The notes under the pieces are model-generated. The model did no database searches and was not told the DNA's origin. It saw only the letters and a list, made by a program, of their open reading frames with translations. From contig WOUW01000002.1 in assembly GCA_009773055.1 (NCBI GenBank), forward strand, positions 1-64,000: DNA of 64,000 nucleotides, in the 5' to 3' direction. Positions within the stretch are counted from its first letter, which is position 1. Each line of letters opens with the position of its first letter. Shown in pieces: positions 35,872-44,728 of this stretch. The translations under genes and the position numbers were made by a program. Origin of the DNA: Paracoccaceae bacterium (GTDB lineage Bacteria > Pseudomonadota > Alphaproteobacteria > Rhodobacterales > Rhodobacteraceae).

Positions 35872-38040
35872 TCAGTTCACGGTGCCGATCGACCAGAAAT
35901 AGGTCTCGCCACTGCTGTCATCGACGCCGTCGTTGTCAGTCACGGCCCACCCGGTTCCGGCGGCGTCGATGGTAAAGCCCTCGATCTTGTCCACGACATA
36001 GCCGTTCTTTGCCTTCAGGTCGGGCAGGAAGTCGTGCACCAGCTCCTTGGCAACAACCGGCAGGGTCTCGCCCAGCTTGGCTGGGGTCATGTCGGCGGCC
36101 TTGACCCGGTAAAGCCGCTTGACGACGGCCTTGTCGGCAATCTGGTTGTCGCGCTCGACGATGTAGACCCAGTCGCCCTGCGCGGTGATTTCCGACAGGC
36201 CCATCCATGCGCCGTCCGCCGGGGCTTCCAGCGGGTAGTGAACCGCGCCCCAGGTGCCTTCCTTCAGGTCATAGGCCAGAAGCTTGACCATGCCCTTCGG
36301 ATCGTCCTTCCATTCGCGCTGCACCGCGACCCACAGCATGTCGCCAACCTTGGTCACGCCTTCAAATCCGAAGCGGACCTCGTTGGCGGCCAGTTCGGGC
36401 GGCAGGCCGACTTCTTTCACGATCTCGCCCTTGTCGTTCACCTGAACCAGACCATGCGGGATCATCCGGTCGCTGCGGCCTTCGGTGGCGATCCAGAAGC
36501 CGCCCTCGCCGTCCAGAGCCAAGCCCTCGATGTCCATCAGCTGCGCGGGGTTGCCGCCGCGCGTGACCGTCAGGGCCGAGGTGATCTTTGCCGGGGTCTG
36601 GGTGGCATCGACGGTGTAGATCGTCGGCGCACCCGACAGGACCGAATCGTTCGCGGCATAAAGCTTGCCCGCCGTCGCCGGATCAGCGGTCAGTGCGGAC
36701 AGCGCCACCCAGCCGATCAGCGGATCGGACCCCGCGCTGGTGATCGTCGGATAGGCGGCCGTGCCCTCGGCCCGCTCGTAGACCATCACATGCGCCGGAG
36801 CGAGGCCGTCGGCCCGCAGGTCAACCTCGTTCGCGGTCGCCAGCAGGTTCCGTGACGGGATCGCGATCAGACCTTCGGGACTGATGCCCGAAGGCAGCAT
36901 CTGTTTCAGCACCGGGTTGGCCGGATCGGTCAGATCATAGACCGCAACCAGCGAACCGCGCTCGGAGGCGACGAAAAGGTGCCGCACGCCATCAAAAGTC
37001 GCAACTTCGACCGATTCAAATTCCGCACCCTTCTTGTTGCGGAAGTCCGGGTAATGGCCCAGCGCCGCAACTTCGCGCTCAAGGCTCGCGCCCGAATCGT
37101 AAACGACCGTGCCGTCCTTCTTCCAGACCGTAAAGCCGCGCGATCCGCCCTTGTAGTCGCCCTCGTTCGCCGTCACGAAGTGGTCGGCGTCGATCCACTT
37201 CACTGCGTCAGGCTCCCGCAGGACGCCTTCCATCTTGCCGGTGAAATCCAGCCGACCGTCCTTCTTGGTGTCGATGCCTTCCAGGTCCACCGCACCCGCG
37301 CTGAAGTGGCTGGTAATCGCGCCATCAGCCCCGATGACGGCGATGTGGTTGTTTTCCTGCAGCGTGACGACAATCTCGCCTGCCTCGTTCACATCCACAT
37401 ATTCCGGCTCGGGGTCATCGCCTGCCACTGCGGCCAGACCCAGAAGCTCGATCTTCTGCAGCCCGCCGCAGTCCACCGCCCCATCCTTGATCGGCAGCTT
37501 CACCACATAGCCTGCGGGCATCTGCGGTATGGCCCCGTCGTTCACCTCTTCGTCGCGCTCATTCTCGACCGCGATGGCCAGGAACGACCCGTCCTTGGCC
37601 TTGGCCACCGAATCCGGTTGCCCGCCGATGTCGCACTCGGCAACGACCGCCTTGGTCGCGGGATCGACCGTCACCACCTTGCCCGACGGAGCAGTGAAGC
37701 TTTCCGACGTGTTCACCCCGGCAAGGATCATCCCGCCCACGAACACCGCCGTCGTCGGCTCGCCACCCACGTCGATATTGCCCATCGGCTTGGGCGCCTT
37801 GGGATCGGTGACATCCACCAACCCGACCACGCCCAGCGGGCTATCGGTATAGACCAGCACCATGCCGTCTTCCGAAGCGCTGATGATTTCGGCACTCGTC
37901 TCTCGCGCCGGATCTTCACCCTCGGCCATGTTGCCCGGAGTCGCAAACGACGCGACACGGTTGAACACCGGCTCGGCCAGCGCAGGCGCGGCGGCGGCAA
38001 TTGCAAGGACAGAAGTCAGACCAAGGGTCTTGGAAAGCAT
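35872..38040 (-). CDS. Esterase-like activity of phytase family protein, secreted
   Basis: Signal peptide; VDLEGIDTKKDGRLDFTGKMEGVLREPDAVKWIDADHFVTANEGDYKGGSRGFTVW; LDGEGGFWIATEGRSDR. Confidence 0.8.
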   Translation of the reverse strand: MLSKTLGLTSVLAIAAAAPALAEPVFNRVASFATPGNMAEGEDPARETSAEIISASEDGMVLVYTDSPLGVVGLVDVTDPKAPKPMGNIDVGGEPTTAVFVGGMILAGVNTSESFTAPSGKVVTVDPATKAVVAECDIGGQPDSVAKAKDGSFLAIAVENERDEEVNDGAIPQMPAGYVVKLPIKDGAVDCGGLQKIELLGLAAVAGDDPEPEYVDVNEAGEIVVTLQENNHIAVIGADGAITSHFSAGAVDLEGIDTKKDGRLDFTGKMEGVLREPDAVKWIDADHFVTANEGDYKGGSRGFTVWKKDGTVVYDSGASLEREVAALGHYPDFRNKKGAEFESVEVATFDGVRHLFVASERGSLVAVYDLTDPANPVLKQMLPSGISPEGLIAIPSRNLLATANEVDLRADGLAPAHVMVYERAEGTAAYPTITSAGSDPLIGWVALSALTADPATAGKLYAANDSVLSGAPTIYTVDATQTPAKITSALTVTRGGNPAQLMDIEGLALDGEGGFWIATEGRSDRMIPHGLVQVNDKGEIVKEVGLPPELAANEVRFGFEGVTKVGDMLWVAVQREWKDDPKGMVKLLAYDLKEGTWGAVHYPLEAPADGAWMGLSEITAQGDWVYIVERDNQIADKAVVKRLYRVKAADMTPAKLGETLPVVAKELVHDFLPDLKAKNGYVVDKIEGFTIDAAGTGWAVTDNDGVDDSSGETYFWSIGTVN

Positions 38041-38209
38041 GGCGGAACTCCTCGTTCAGGGGAAAGTCGCGCGACGCATCGCAAGCTCCGATGACAGCGG
38101 CATGACGAAAACGTATCATTCGCGTTACAGGTTCCGTCCAGGGAACCCGGCGGAATTCCGCGCGTTGTCAGATACCGCTCCAGTCAGAAGCGGCATAAAG
38201 GGGACCCCA

Positions 38210-38464
38210 ATGGGCATTGAAGCACTTCTCATCACGTTGATTATCGGCGCCATCGCGGGCTGGCTTGCCGGCCTTATCGTCAAGGGCTACGGCTACGGCC
38301 TCCTCGGCAACATCGTCGTCGGCATCGTAGGCGCTTTCATCGGCAGCCTGCTGTTTCCCTATGCGGGTATCAGCCTTGGCGGCGGCATCGCCGGTGCGAT
38401 CATCTCGGCCACCATCGGCGCCGTGATCCTGCTCTTCCTGATCCGCCTGATCAAACGCGCCTGA
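38210..38464 (+). CDS. GlsB/YeaQ/YmgE family stress-response membrane protein
   Basis: MGIEALLITLIIGAIAGWLAGLIVKGYGYGLLGNIVVGIVGAFIGSLL. Confidence 0.88.
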   Translation: MGIEALLITLIIGAIAGWLAGLIVKGYGYGLLGNIVVGIVGAFIGSLLFPYAGISLGGGIAGAIISATIGAVILLFLIRLIKRA

Positions 38465-38471
38465 CGAATTC

Positions 38472-38494
38472 GGGCCGGGGTCATCCCCCGGCCC
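38472..38494. terminator. Bidirectional hairpin terminator between convergent genes
   Basis: GGGCCGGGG-TCATC-CCCCGGCCC, 9-bp stem. Confidence 0.65.
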
Positions 38495-38500
38495 AAACCC

Positions 38501-39715
38501 TTACCCGACCACGTTGAACGCAGGCCCATAAGGGTAATGCGTGATGTCCTCCGGCTCGTCCTCGGTCACGACGAAGATGTCGTGTTCCCGGTAGCCTCCC
38601 GCGCCCGGCATCCCTTCCGGGATCGTCAGCATCGGCTCCATGCTGATCACCATCCCCGGCTCCAGCACCGTGTCGATATCCTCGCGCAGCTCCAGCGCCG
38701 CCTCGCGGCCATAGTAGTGCGACAGGATGCCGAACGAGTGGCCATAGCCGAACGTCCGGTATTGCAGCATCTGCCGCTCCGCCAGGAACTCGTTGATCTT
38801 CATGGTGATCTCGGCACAGGACGCGCCGGGCTTCAAAAGCTTCATGCCGAATTCATGGCTGTCGATGTTGGTCTGCCAGACCCGCATCGAAGCATCATCC
38901 ACCTCGCCCACGAACAGCGTCCGCTCCAGCGCGGTGTAATAGCCCGAGATCATCGGAAAGCAGTTGAGGCTCAGGATATCCCCATGCTTCAGCTTGCGGT
39001 TCGTCACCGGGTTGTGCGCGCCATCGGTGTTGATCCCCGACTGGAACCAGACCCAGGTGTCGCGATACTCCGCATCCGGGAACCGCTTGGCAATCTCCCG
39101 CTCCATCGCGTCCCGCCCCGCAATGCTGACCTCAAGCTCGGTCGCTCCGACCGCAATCGCCTCGCGGATCGCATAGCCGCCGACGTCGGCCACGTTGGCC
39201 CCGTGCTTGATCAGCGCAATCTCTGCCGACGACTTCGTCATCCGCTGGTGCATCGTCGCGGGCGCAATATCCATCCCGCGCTTCGGTTTCAGGAAGGTGT
39301 TGAACTTCTCGGCCCGCTCCATCGTCAGATGGTCGGCCTCGCAGCCCACCGCCTTGCCAACCCCGGTGACCGAGGCCACCGCCCGCCACATGTTGTCGCG
39401 CGCCCAGTCGGTGTAGGTGATGTTGTCGCCAATCGACCGGCGCCACGGCTGGCCCGCATCAATCCCCGCAGAAATCGTCACGCACTCGGTCTTGGTCACG
39501 ACGCAGGCATAGGGCCGCCCGAAACTGCAATACAGGAACCCCGAATAATAGGCGACGTTGTGCATGCTCGTCAGCACGACCGCGTCCAGATCATGCAGTT
39601 CCATGATCTCGCGCAGACCTTCCAGCCGGTCATGATACTCCTGATCGGCGAAGGGCAGCGTGTCCTTCTTGCCGCCATTGTGAAAGCGGTACATCTCGGG
39701 ACGGTTCAACGACAT
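38501..39715 (-). CDS. Creatinase (creatine amidinohydrolase), M24 family
   Basis: GFLYCSFGRPYACVVTKTECVTISAGIDAGQPWRRSIGDNITYTDWARDN, TWVWFQSGINTDGAHNPVTNRKLKHGDILSLNCFPMISGYYTALERTLF, LREDIDTVLEPGMVISMEPM: resembles Pseudomonas creatinase as recalled. Confidence 0.85.
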   Translation of the reverse strand: MSLNRPEMYRFHNGGKKDTLPFADQEYHDRLEGLREIMELHDLDAVVLTSMHNVAYYSGFLYCSFGRPYACVVTKTECVTISAGIDAGQPWRRSIGDNITYTDWARDNMWRAVASVTGVGKAVGCEADHLTMERAEKFNTFLKPKRGMDIAPATMHQRMTKSSAEIALIKHGANVADVGGYAIREAIAVGATELEVSIAGRDAMEREIAKRFPDAEYRDTWVWFQSGINTDGAHNPVTNRKLKHGDILSLNCFPMISGYYTALERTLFVGEVDDASMRVWQTNIDSHEFGMKLLKPGASCAEITMKINEFLAERQMLQYRTFGYGHSFGILSHYYGREAALELREDIDTVLEPGMVISMEPMLTIPEGMPGAGGYREHDIFVVTEDEPEDITHYPYGPAFNVVG

Positions 39716-39935
39716 TTCCAGACCTCATATCCGGGGGTCTGGGACATGCCGCAGGACCCCGAAAGGTCCCGGCGTACAGGACGGTAACGGGGTTTCCCGC
39801 AAGCGTCGGGGCAAAACCCCTGTGGCGACGCCATCGCCACGGCTCCTCCCTTGAATGCGCTTTCGCGACAATTCGCGCAAGCGCGTTTTCGACCCTTGCG
39901 AGGCCGGTTTGCGACCCCATCTAAACTCGGTGAAC

Positions 39936-40301
39936 ATGGAAATGGAGACGAAGATGCGCTGTCCGGTCGACAACGAAACCCTGGTGATGGCAGACCGTGG
40001 CGGGGTCGAAATCGACTATTGCCCGAAATGCCGTGGCGTCTGGCTGGACCGTGGCGAGCTGGACAAGATCATTGATCGTTCGCTCGGTGGGTCTGCCGCC
40101 GCCCCCGCACCAACCCCGCAGCAGGCCCTGCAGCAGCACGCAGCCCCCCCTGCGGCCCCCGTCTACCAGCCCGAGCCTCGGGCGCCCCAAGGTTACCGCG
40201 AAGACGACCGCCGTCGCCGGGACGATGACGACGAAGATTACCGCTACGGTCACAAGAAGAAGCGCAAGGAAAGTTTCCTCAGCGACATCTTCGACTTCTG
40301 A
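39936..40301 (+). CDS. TFIIB-type zinc ribbon protein
   Basis: MRCPVDNETLVMADRGGVEIDYCPKCRGVWLDRGELDKII. Confidence 0.85.
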   Translation: MEMETKMRCPVDNETLVMADRGGVEIDYCPKCRGVWLDRGELDKIIDRSLGGSAAAPAPTPQQALQQHAAPPAAPVYQPEPRAPQGYREDDRRRRDDDDEDYRYGHKKKRKESFLSDIFDF

Positions 40302-40314
40302 CCTCCCCAACGCT

Positions 40315-40375
40315 CCTCGTCGACTTCGCCACGCGTCGCTGTCCCCTCGCGACGACCAGGCGAAGTCGAACGAGG
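40315..40375. repeat. Long imperfect hairpin / palindromic element
   Basis: CCTCGT-CGACTTCGCC ... GGCGAAGTCG-AACGAGG arms (one bulged nt) plus inner CGTCGC/GCGACG pairing. Confidence 0.65.
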
Positions 40376-40445
40376 GGCACCCCGCATCCTGTTTGCACTA
40401 TCGCCACCGACCGGCCTATCCTGCCACCCTGCAGGAGGCCCACCG

Positions 40446-40796
40446 ATGCACCCCATCAATCTCGCCGAAAAACTCTCCACATTCACCGCGCACTGGTCAC
40501 CCCGCATCGTCGGCAGCTTCAACGGCCATGACCTGATGGTGGTCAAGCTTCTGGGCGAGTTTACCTGGCACAACCATCCCGACACCGACGATTTCTTCAT
40601 GGTTTTGAGTGGCGAGCTGATCATCGACCTCCCCGATGGCGCAGTCACACTGAAGCCCGGTGAGGTCTTCGTTGTCCCGAAAGGCATGCAGCACCGCCCC
40701 CGTGCGACGGTCGAGACACATCTTCTTCTGATCGAGCCTGCGGGCACGCCCAACACCGGCGACCCCGCCACCGCCGCGGTCAAGGTCCACATCTGA
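40446..40796 (+). CDS. Cupin domain protein
   Basis: VVKLLGEFTWHNHPDTDDFFMVLSGELIIDLPDGAVTLKPGEVFVVPKGMQHRPRA. Confidence 0.88.
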   Translation: MHPINLAEKLSTFTAHWSPRIVGSFNGHDLMVVKLLGEFTWHNHPDTDDFFMVLSGELIIDLPDGAVTLKPGEVFVVPKGMQHRPRATVETHLLLIEPAGTPNTGDPATAAVKVHI

Positions 40797-40874
40797 TGCG
40801 TGCCCATCCCCCTGCGCCAACTGCCTTCGAAGGAAGTTGCAAAACTCTTGGCAGAGTTCTGGCCCCATCCTGAC

Positions 40875-41882
40875 ATGACGCGCCCCGGTCCCCTCAATCT
40901 CATCACCGACGTCCCCGGCCTCCGCGTCGGCAACGCCGATGACCCGCATCTCCGCTCGGGCGTCACTGTCCTCACGGCCGACCGGCCCTTCGTGGCAGCG
41001 GTTCACGTCATGGGCGGCTCCCCCGGCACGCGGGAAACCGACCTCCTCGCCCCCGATCGCATGGTGCAGGACATCGACGCGATCTTCCTTTCCGGCGGTT
41101 CCGCCTTCGGGCTCGACGCCGGAACCGGGGTGATGCAGGGCCTCCGCGAGGCCGACCGGGGCTTCGCCGTCGGCCCGGTCCGTGTCCCCATCGTGCCCGG
41201 TGCCATCGTCTTCGACCTACTGAACGGGGGCGACAAGGGTTGGTCTGAAAGTCCCTATGCCGCTCTCGGGCGCCACGCCTTCGACGCCGCTACCCGCGAT
41301 TTCACCCTCGGCACCGCAGGCGCGGGTTTCGGCGCGATGACCGGCACCCTCAAGGGCGGCCTCGGATCGGCATCCTGCATCCTGCCCTCCGGCCTGACGG
41401 TCGGCGCGCTGGTCGTCGTCAACGCCCTCGGCCAGGCCACCGTGGGCGAAACCGCCCACTTCTGGGCCGCCCCGTGGGAGGAAGGCCAGGAATTCGGCGG
41501 CCTCGGCCCCGCCCCTATGACCCCGCAGGACGCCCCCCTTCCGCGCAAGCGGCTGGGTGAGGCGACGACCATCGCCATCGTCGCCACCGACGCGACCCTG
41601 ACAAAGGCCCAGGCGCACCGCATGGCCGTGGCCGCCCATGACGGCATGGCCCGGGCGCTGGTCCCCTCGCACACACCGCTGGACGGGGACCTTGTCTTCA
41701 GCGTCGTCACCGGCGACAGGCCGCTACACGACCCCCTGACCGACCCCTTTCAGCTCGGCCATGCCGCCGCGACCTGCCTCGCCCGCGCCATCGCCCGCGC
41801 GATCTACCTCGCGCGCTCGGAACCCCTGGACCTGCAACCGACATGGGAGTCCCGCTTCGGGAAAAAGGGCGCGGCGGGTTGA
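40875..41882 (+). CDS. P1 family peptidase (DmpA/BapA-like)
   Basis: LITDVPGLRVGNADDPHLRSGVTVL, FLSGGSAFGLDAGTGVMQGL, VVNALGQA. Confidence 0.88.
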   Translation: MTRPGPLNLITDVPGLRVGNADDPHLRSGVTVLTADRPFVAAVHVMGGSPGTRETDLLAPDRMVQDIDAIFLSGGSAFGLDAGTGVMQGLREADRGFAVGPVRVPIVPGAIVFDLLNGGDKGWSESPYAALGRHAFDAATRDFTLGTAGAGFGAMTGTLKGGLGSASCILPSGLTVGALVVVNALGQATVGETAHFWAAPWEEGQEFGGLGPAPMTPQDAPLPRKRLGEATTIAIVATDATLTKAQAHRMAVAAHDGMARALVPSHTPLDGDLVFSVVTGDRPLHDPLTDPFQLGHAAATCLARAIARAIYLARSEPLDLQPTWESRFGKKGAAG

Positions 41883-41891
41883 CCCAGGCGT

Positions 41892-41929
41892 CCCCTCTCC
41901 CCCCGCGGGAGAGGGCCAGGGAGAGGGGG
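41892..41929. repeat. Short GC-rich palindromic repeat (family 1, intergenic copy)
   Basis: cccctctccccccgcgggagagggccagggagaggggg. Confidence 0.75.
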
Positions 41930-42010
41930 AGCAACGCTTAACAAAAGCTGAACGCCCACAGGTAAGCCCTTGATTCCAAGAAGCCCGAATCCCTGCCCAC
42001 GCGTGGGCAG

Positions 42011-42451
42011 CTACCACCGCTTCAGCGCGTCCTCGTCGGCGTCCTTCGCCGCCACCCAGGCCTCGCCCCCGGCCCCCAGCTCCTTCTTCCAGAACGGAGC
42101 CCGCGATTTAAGGTAGTCCATCAGAAACTCCGCCGCCGCGAAAGCATCCCCCCGGTGGGGTGCCGCGGTCGCGACCATCATGATCGCCTCGCCCGGCCCC
42201 AGCTTCCCGTACCGGTGGATCACCAGCGCATCGACCAGCGACCAGCGAGACACCGCTTCCCCCACGATCCCGAAAATCGCCTTCTCGGTCATGCCCGGGT
42301 AGTGCTCGATCTCCATCCCGGACAGCGTGCCCGCCTCGTCCCGAACCAGTCCAGTGAAGCTGACCACCGCTCCCGCCCCGCGAACCCCCGCCGTGAAGGT
42401 CGATACCTCGGTCCCCACATCGAACGGGGCGGACTGGACTGCGACGCGCAT
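42011..42451 (-). CDS. moaE: Molybdopterin synthase catalytic subunit
   Basis: GAVVSFTGLVRDEAGTLSGMEIEHYPGMTEKAI, IHRYGKLGPGEAIMMVATAAPHRGDAF. Confidence 0.93.
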   Translation of the reverse strand: MRVAVQSAPFDVGTEVSTFTAGVRGAGAVVSFTGLVRDEAGTLSGMEIEHYPGMTEKAIFGIVGEAVSRWSLVDALVIHRYGKLGPGEAIMMVATAAPHRGDAFAAAEFLMDYLKSRAPFWKKELGAGGEAWVAAKDADEDALKRW

Positions 42452-42452
42452 C

Positions 42453-42701
42453 TCAGCCGCCCGTCATCGGCGGGAAGAAGGCAACCTCCCTCACCCCCGC
42501 GAGCGGTGCATCGAACGAGGCCAGCTCCTGATCCAGCGCCACCCGCAGCGAGGTGAGATCGGAGAAAGCCGCCGCATATCGCTCTTCCCGGGCCCGCAAT
42601 TCATCGACCAGATCGGCCACCGTGGCAGCCCCGGTTTCCAGCCGCTCGCGCGGCAGCCCGATCCGCTCCCGGACCCAGGCGAAATACAGAACGTCGATCA
42701 C
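42453..42701 (-). CDS. moaD: Molybdopterin synthase sulfur carrier subunit (GTG start overlapping pgsA stop)
   Basis: VIDVLYFAWVRERIGLPRERLETG...EVAFFPPMTGG with C-terminal GG. Confidence 0.9.
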   Translation of the reverse strand: MIDVLYFAWVRERIGLPRERLETGAATVADLVDELRAREERYAAAFSDLTSLRVALDQELASFDAPLAGVREVAFFPPMTGG

Positions 42702-43363
42702 TTGTCTTCCCGCAAGAATGGCAGCGACTTGACGAAGTATTCCCAGCCCGTAACCACCGTCAGCAGGGCCGCTACCCACAACAGCCAGATCCCCACAAGG
42801 TTCGCGTAAGATGCGCAATCCCGGTTGCCGCAAGTGCGGATCACCTCCGCCTTGCCAGCCGAGACGGCAGCCACGTGCTGTTCTGGCGTCATCCCGTCAA
42901 GGGCGAGGGCATTCAGATAATCCAGGCCCGTGCCAAGAAAAAGCACCGCGATGGCGATCATCTGCGCCGTCGTCTTCCACTTGGCCAGCTTTGTGACCTT
43001 CAGTAACCCGCTTTTCTGGCCGAGGTATTCCCGCAAGCCCCCCACGAAAACCTCGCGGAACAGGATCAGTGTCGCAGGCAGGATCAGCCAGGGGTTCATC
43101 CCGTTGTAGCCGGTGATGACCATGATCGCGATCACGACCATTGCCTTGTCGGCAATCGGATCCATCATTGCCCCGAACTTGGACTCCTGTTTCCACAGCC
43201 GGGCCAGATAGCCGTCGAACCAATCGGTCAACGCAGCGCCGACGAACAGGGTCAGCGCCAGCCAGTCGGCCCAGGGGCGATGGAAGTAGAGAAACAGGAT
43301 CGCCACGCCCGGGGCGGCGAACAGACGAAGCACGGTCAGCGAGTTTGGGATCGTCCAGCGCAT
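42698..43363 (-). CDS. pgsA: CDP-diacylglycerol-glycerol-3-phosphate 3-phosphatidyltransferase
   Basis: NSLTVLRLFAAPGVAIL, DWFDGYLARLWKQESKFGAMMDPIADK (CDP-alcohol phosphatidyltransferase signature). Confidence 0.94.
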   Translation of the reverse strand: MRWTIPNSLTVLRLFAAPGVAILFLYFHRPWADWLALTLFVGAALTDWFDGYLARLWKQESKFGAMMDPIADKAMVVIAIMVITGYNGMNPWLILPATLILFREVFVGGLREYLGQKSGLLKVTKLAKWKTTAQMIAIAVLFLGTGLDYLNALALDGMTPEQHVAAVSAGKAEVIRTCGNRDCASYANLVGIWLLWVAALLTVVTGWEYFVKSLPFLREDK

Positions 43364-43432
43364 GTCGAATAGGTAGACGAAGGGTCAGACCGGCGAAAGG
43401 GGCTTGTTTGACGGTTTTCCAAGCGCCCCTCC

Positions 43433-44728
43433 TCACATCCCCTGGGGTTGGCCGACCACGACGAAGTGCAGCGCTTCTGGCTTGAACAGCCGGGCCGCGA
43501 CGCGCCGGATATCGTCCATTGTCACCGCCTCGATCTTCGCATTCCGCGTCGTGACATAGTCCATCGGCAACCCGTCCATCTGCATCCCGACCAGAATGCT
43601 GGCGATGGGTCCATTTCCGTCGAACCGCAAGGGGTAGGACCCGGTCAGATAGGTCTTCGTCGCTTCAAGCTCTTCCGGCGCGACCCCGTCGCTGACGATC
43701 CGGCCCCATTCCGCCTGCACCACCTTGATCGCCTCGGCCACCTTGTCGTTCGAGGCCGAAAACTGACCAAGGATCATGTCGGCCTGATCCATATTCACGA
43801 GGTAGGTCCCGATCCCGTAGGTCAGGCCCCGCTTTTCGCGCACCTCGGTCATCAGCCGGGCCGTGAACCGCCCGCCGCCGATCACCTCGTTCAGAATGAA
43901 AGCCGGGAAGAAATCCGGATCGTCGCGCGGAATGCCCTTCTGGCCGAAGAACACCGAGGATTGCGGTGTCGGGAAATCCACCACCGTCACGCCTGCCGGC
44001 AACAGCCACGGAGCCGGTCCCGGCAGTGGGGCCCCGGTCGCAGGCAGATTGCCAAGCAACCTGTCCAGAAGTGCGCCCAGCTCTGCGGCCGTGATGTCGC
44101 CTGACGCCGCGACGAACACCCGGTCCCGCGCGAGCGCGGCCTTGTGCGCGGCCACCACGTCATCCCGGGTCAGCGCCATCACTGTCGGGATCGTCCCGTC
44201 TCCGCTGGACCCGTAAGGATGATCCCCGAAGGCTAGGGCGTCAAACTTCTCCGAAGCAATCGTCCCCGGGTCTTTCTCGTTTGACCGCAGGTTCGACAGC
44301 ACCTGTTCGCGCACACGGGTAACCGCGTCCTGATCGAATCGCGGGTTCACCAGCGCCTCGCGCAGAAGGTCGATCGCCTGATCCCGGTTCTCGGTCAGGA
44401 ACTTCGCCGAAACCCCCACAGAATCCGTGCCTGCGTCAAAGCTGAAGCTTGCCGCCAGCGCATCCCGTGCCTCGGCAAAACCCTTGCTGTCCAGATCGCT
44501 GGCGCCTTCTTCCAGCGTGGCGGTCATCAGGTTCACCACTCCGCGCTTGTCCGGGGCCTCCAGCGAGGTGCCACCCTTGAACTGGATCTCCAATGCCGCG
44601 AACGGGATGTTGTGATCTTCGACCAGCCAGGCCCTGATCCCGCCTGGAGAGGTCACTTCCTGGATCGAAATCTCGGCATGGGCGGGGATCGCCAGCGCCA
44701 GCATCGCTAGAAGAACGGTGCGGATCAT
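43433..44728 (-). CDS. M16 family peptidase, apparently HxxEH-less partner subunit
   Basis: ITSPGGIRAWLVEDHNIPFAALEIQFKGGTSLEAPDKRGVVNLMTATLEEGA; REKRGLTYGIGTYL; no HxxEH. Confidence 0.88.
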   Translation of the reverse strand: MIRTVLLAMLALAIPAHAEISIQEVTSPGGIRAWLVEDHNIPFAALEIQFKGGTSLEAPDKRGVVNLMTATLEEGASDLDSKGFAEARDALAASFSFDAGTDSVGVSAKFLTENRDQAIDLLREALVNPRFDQDAVTRVREQVLSNLRSNEKDPGTIASEKFDALAFGDHPYGSSGDGTIPTVMALTRDDVVAAHKAALARDRVFVAASGDITAAELGALLDRLLGNLPATGAPLPGPAPWLLPAGVTVVDFPTPQSSVFFGQKGIPRDDPDFFPAFILNEVIGGGRFTARLMTEVREKRGLTYGIGTYLVNMDQADMILGQFSASNDKVAEAIKVVQAEWGRIVSDGVAPEELEATKTYLTGSYPLRFDGNGPIASILVGMQMDGLPMDYVTTRNAKIEAVTMDDIRRVAARLFKPEALHFVVVGQPQGM

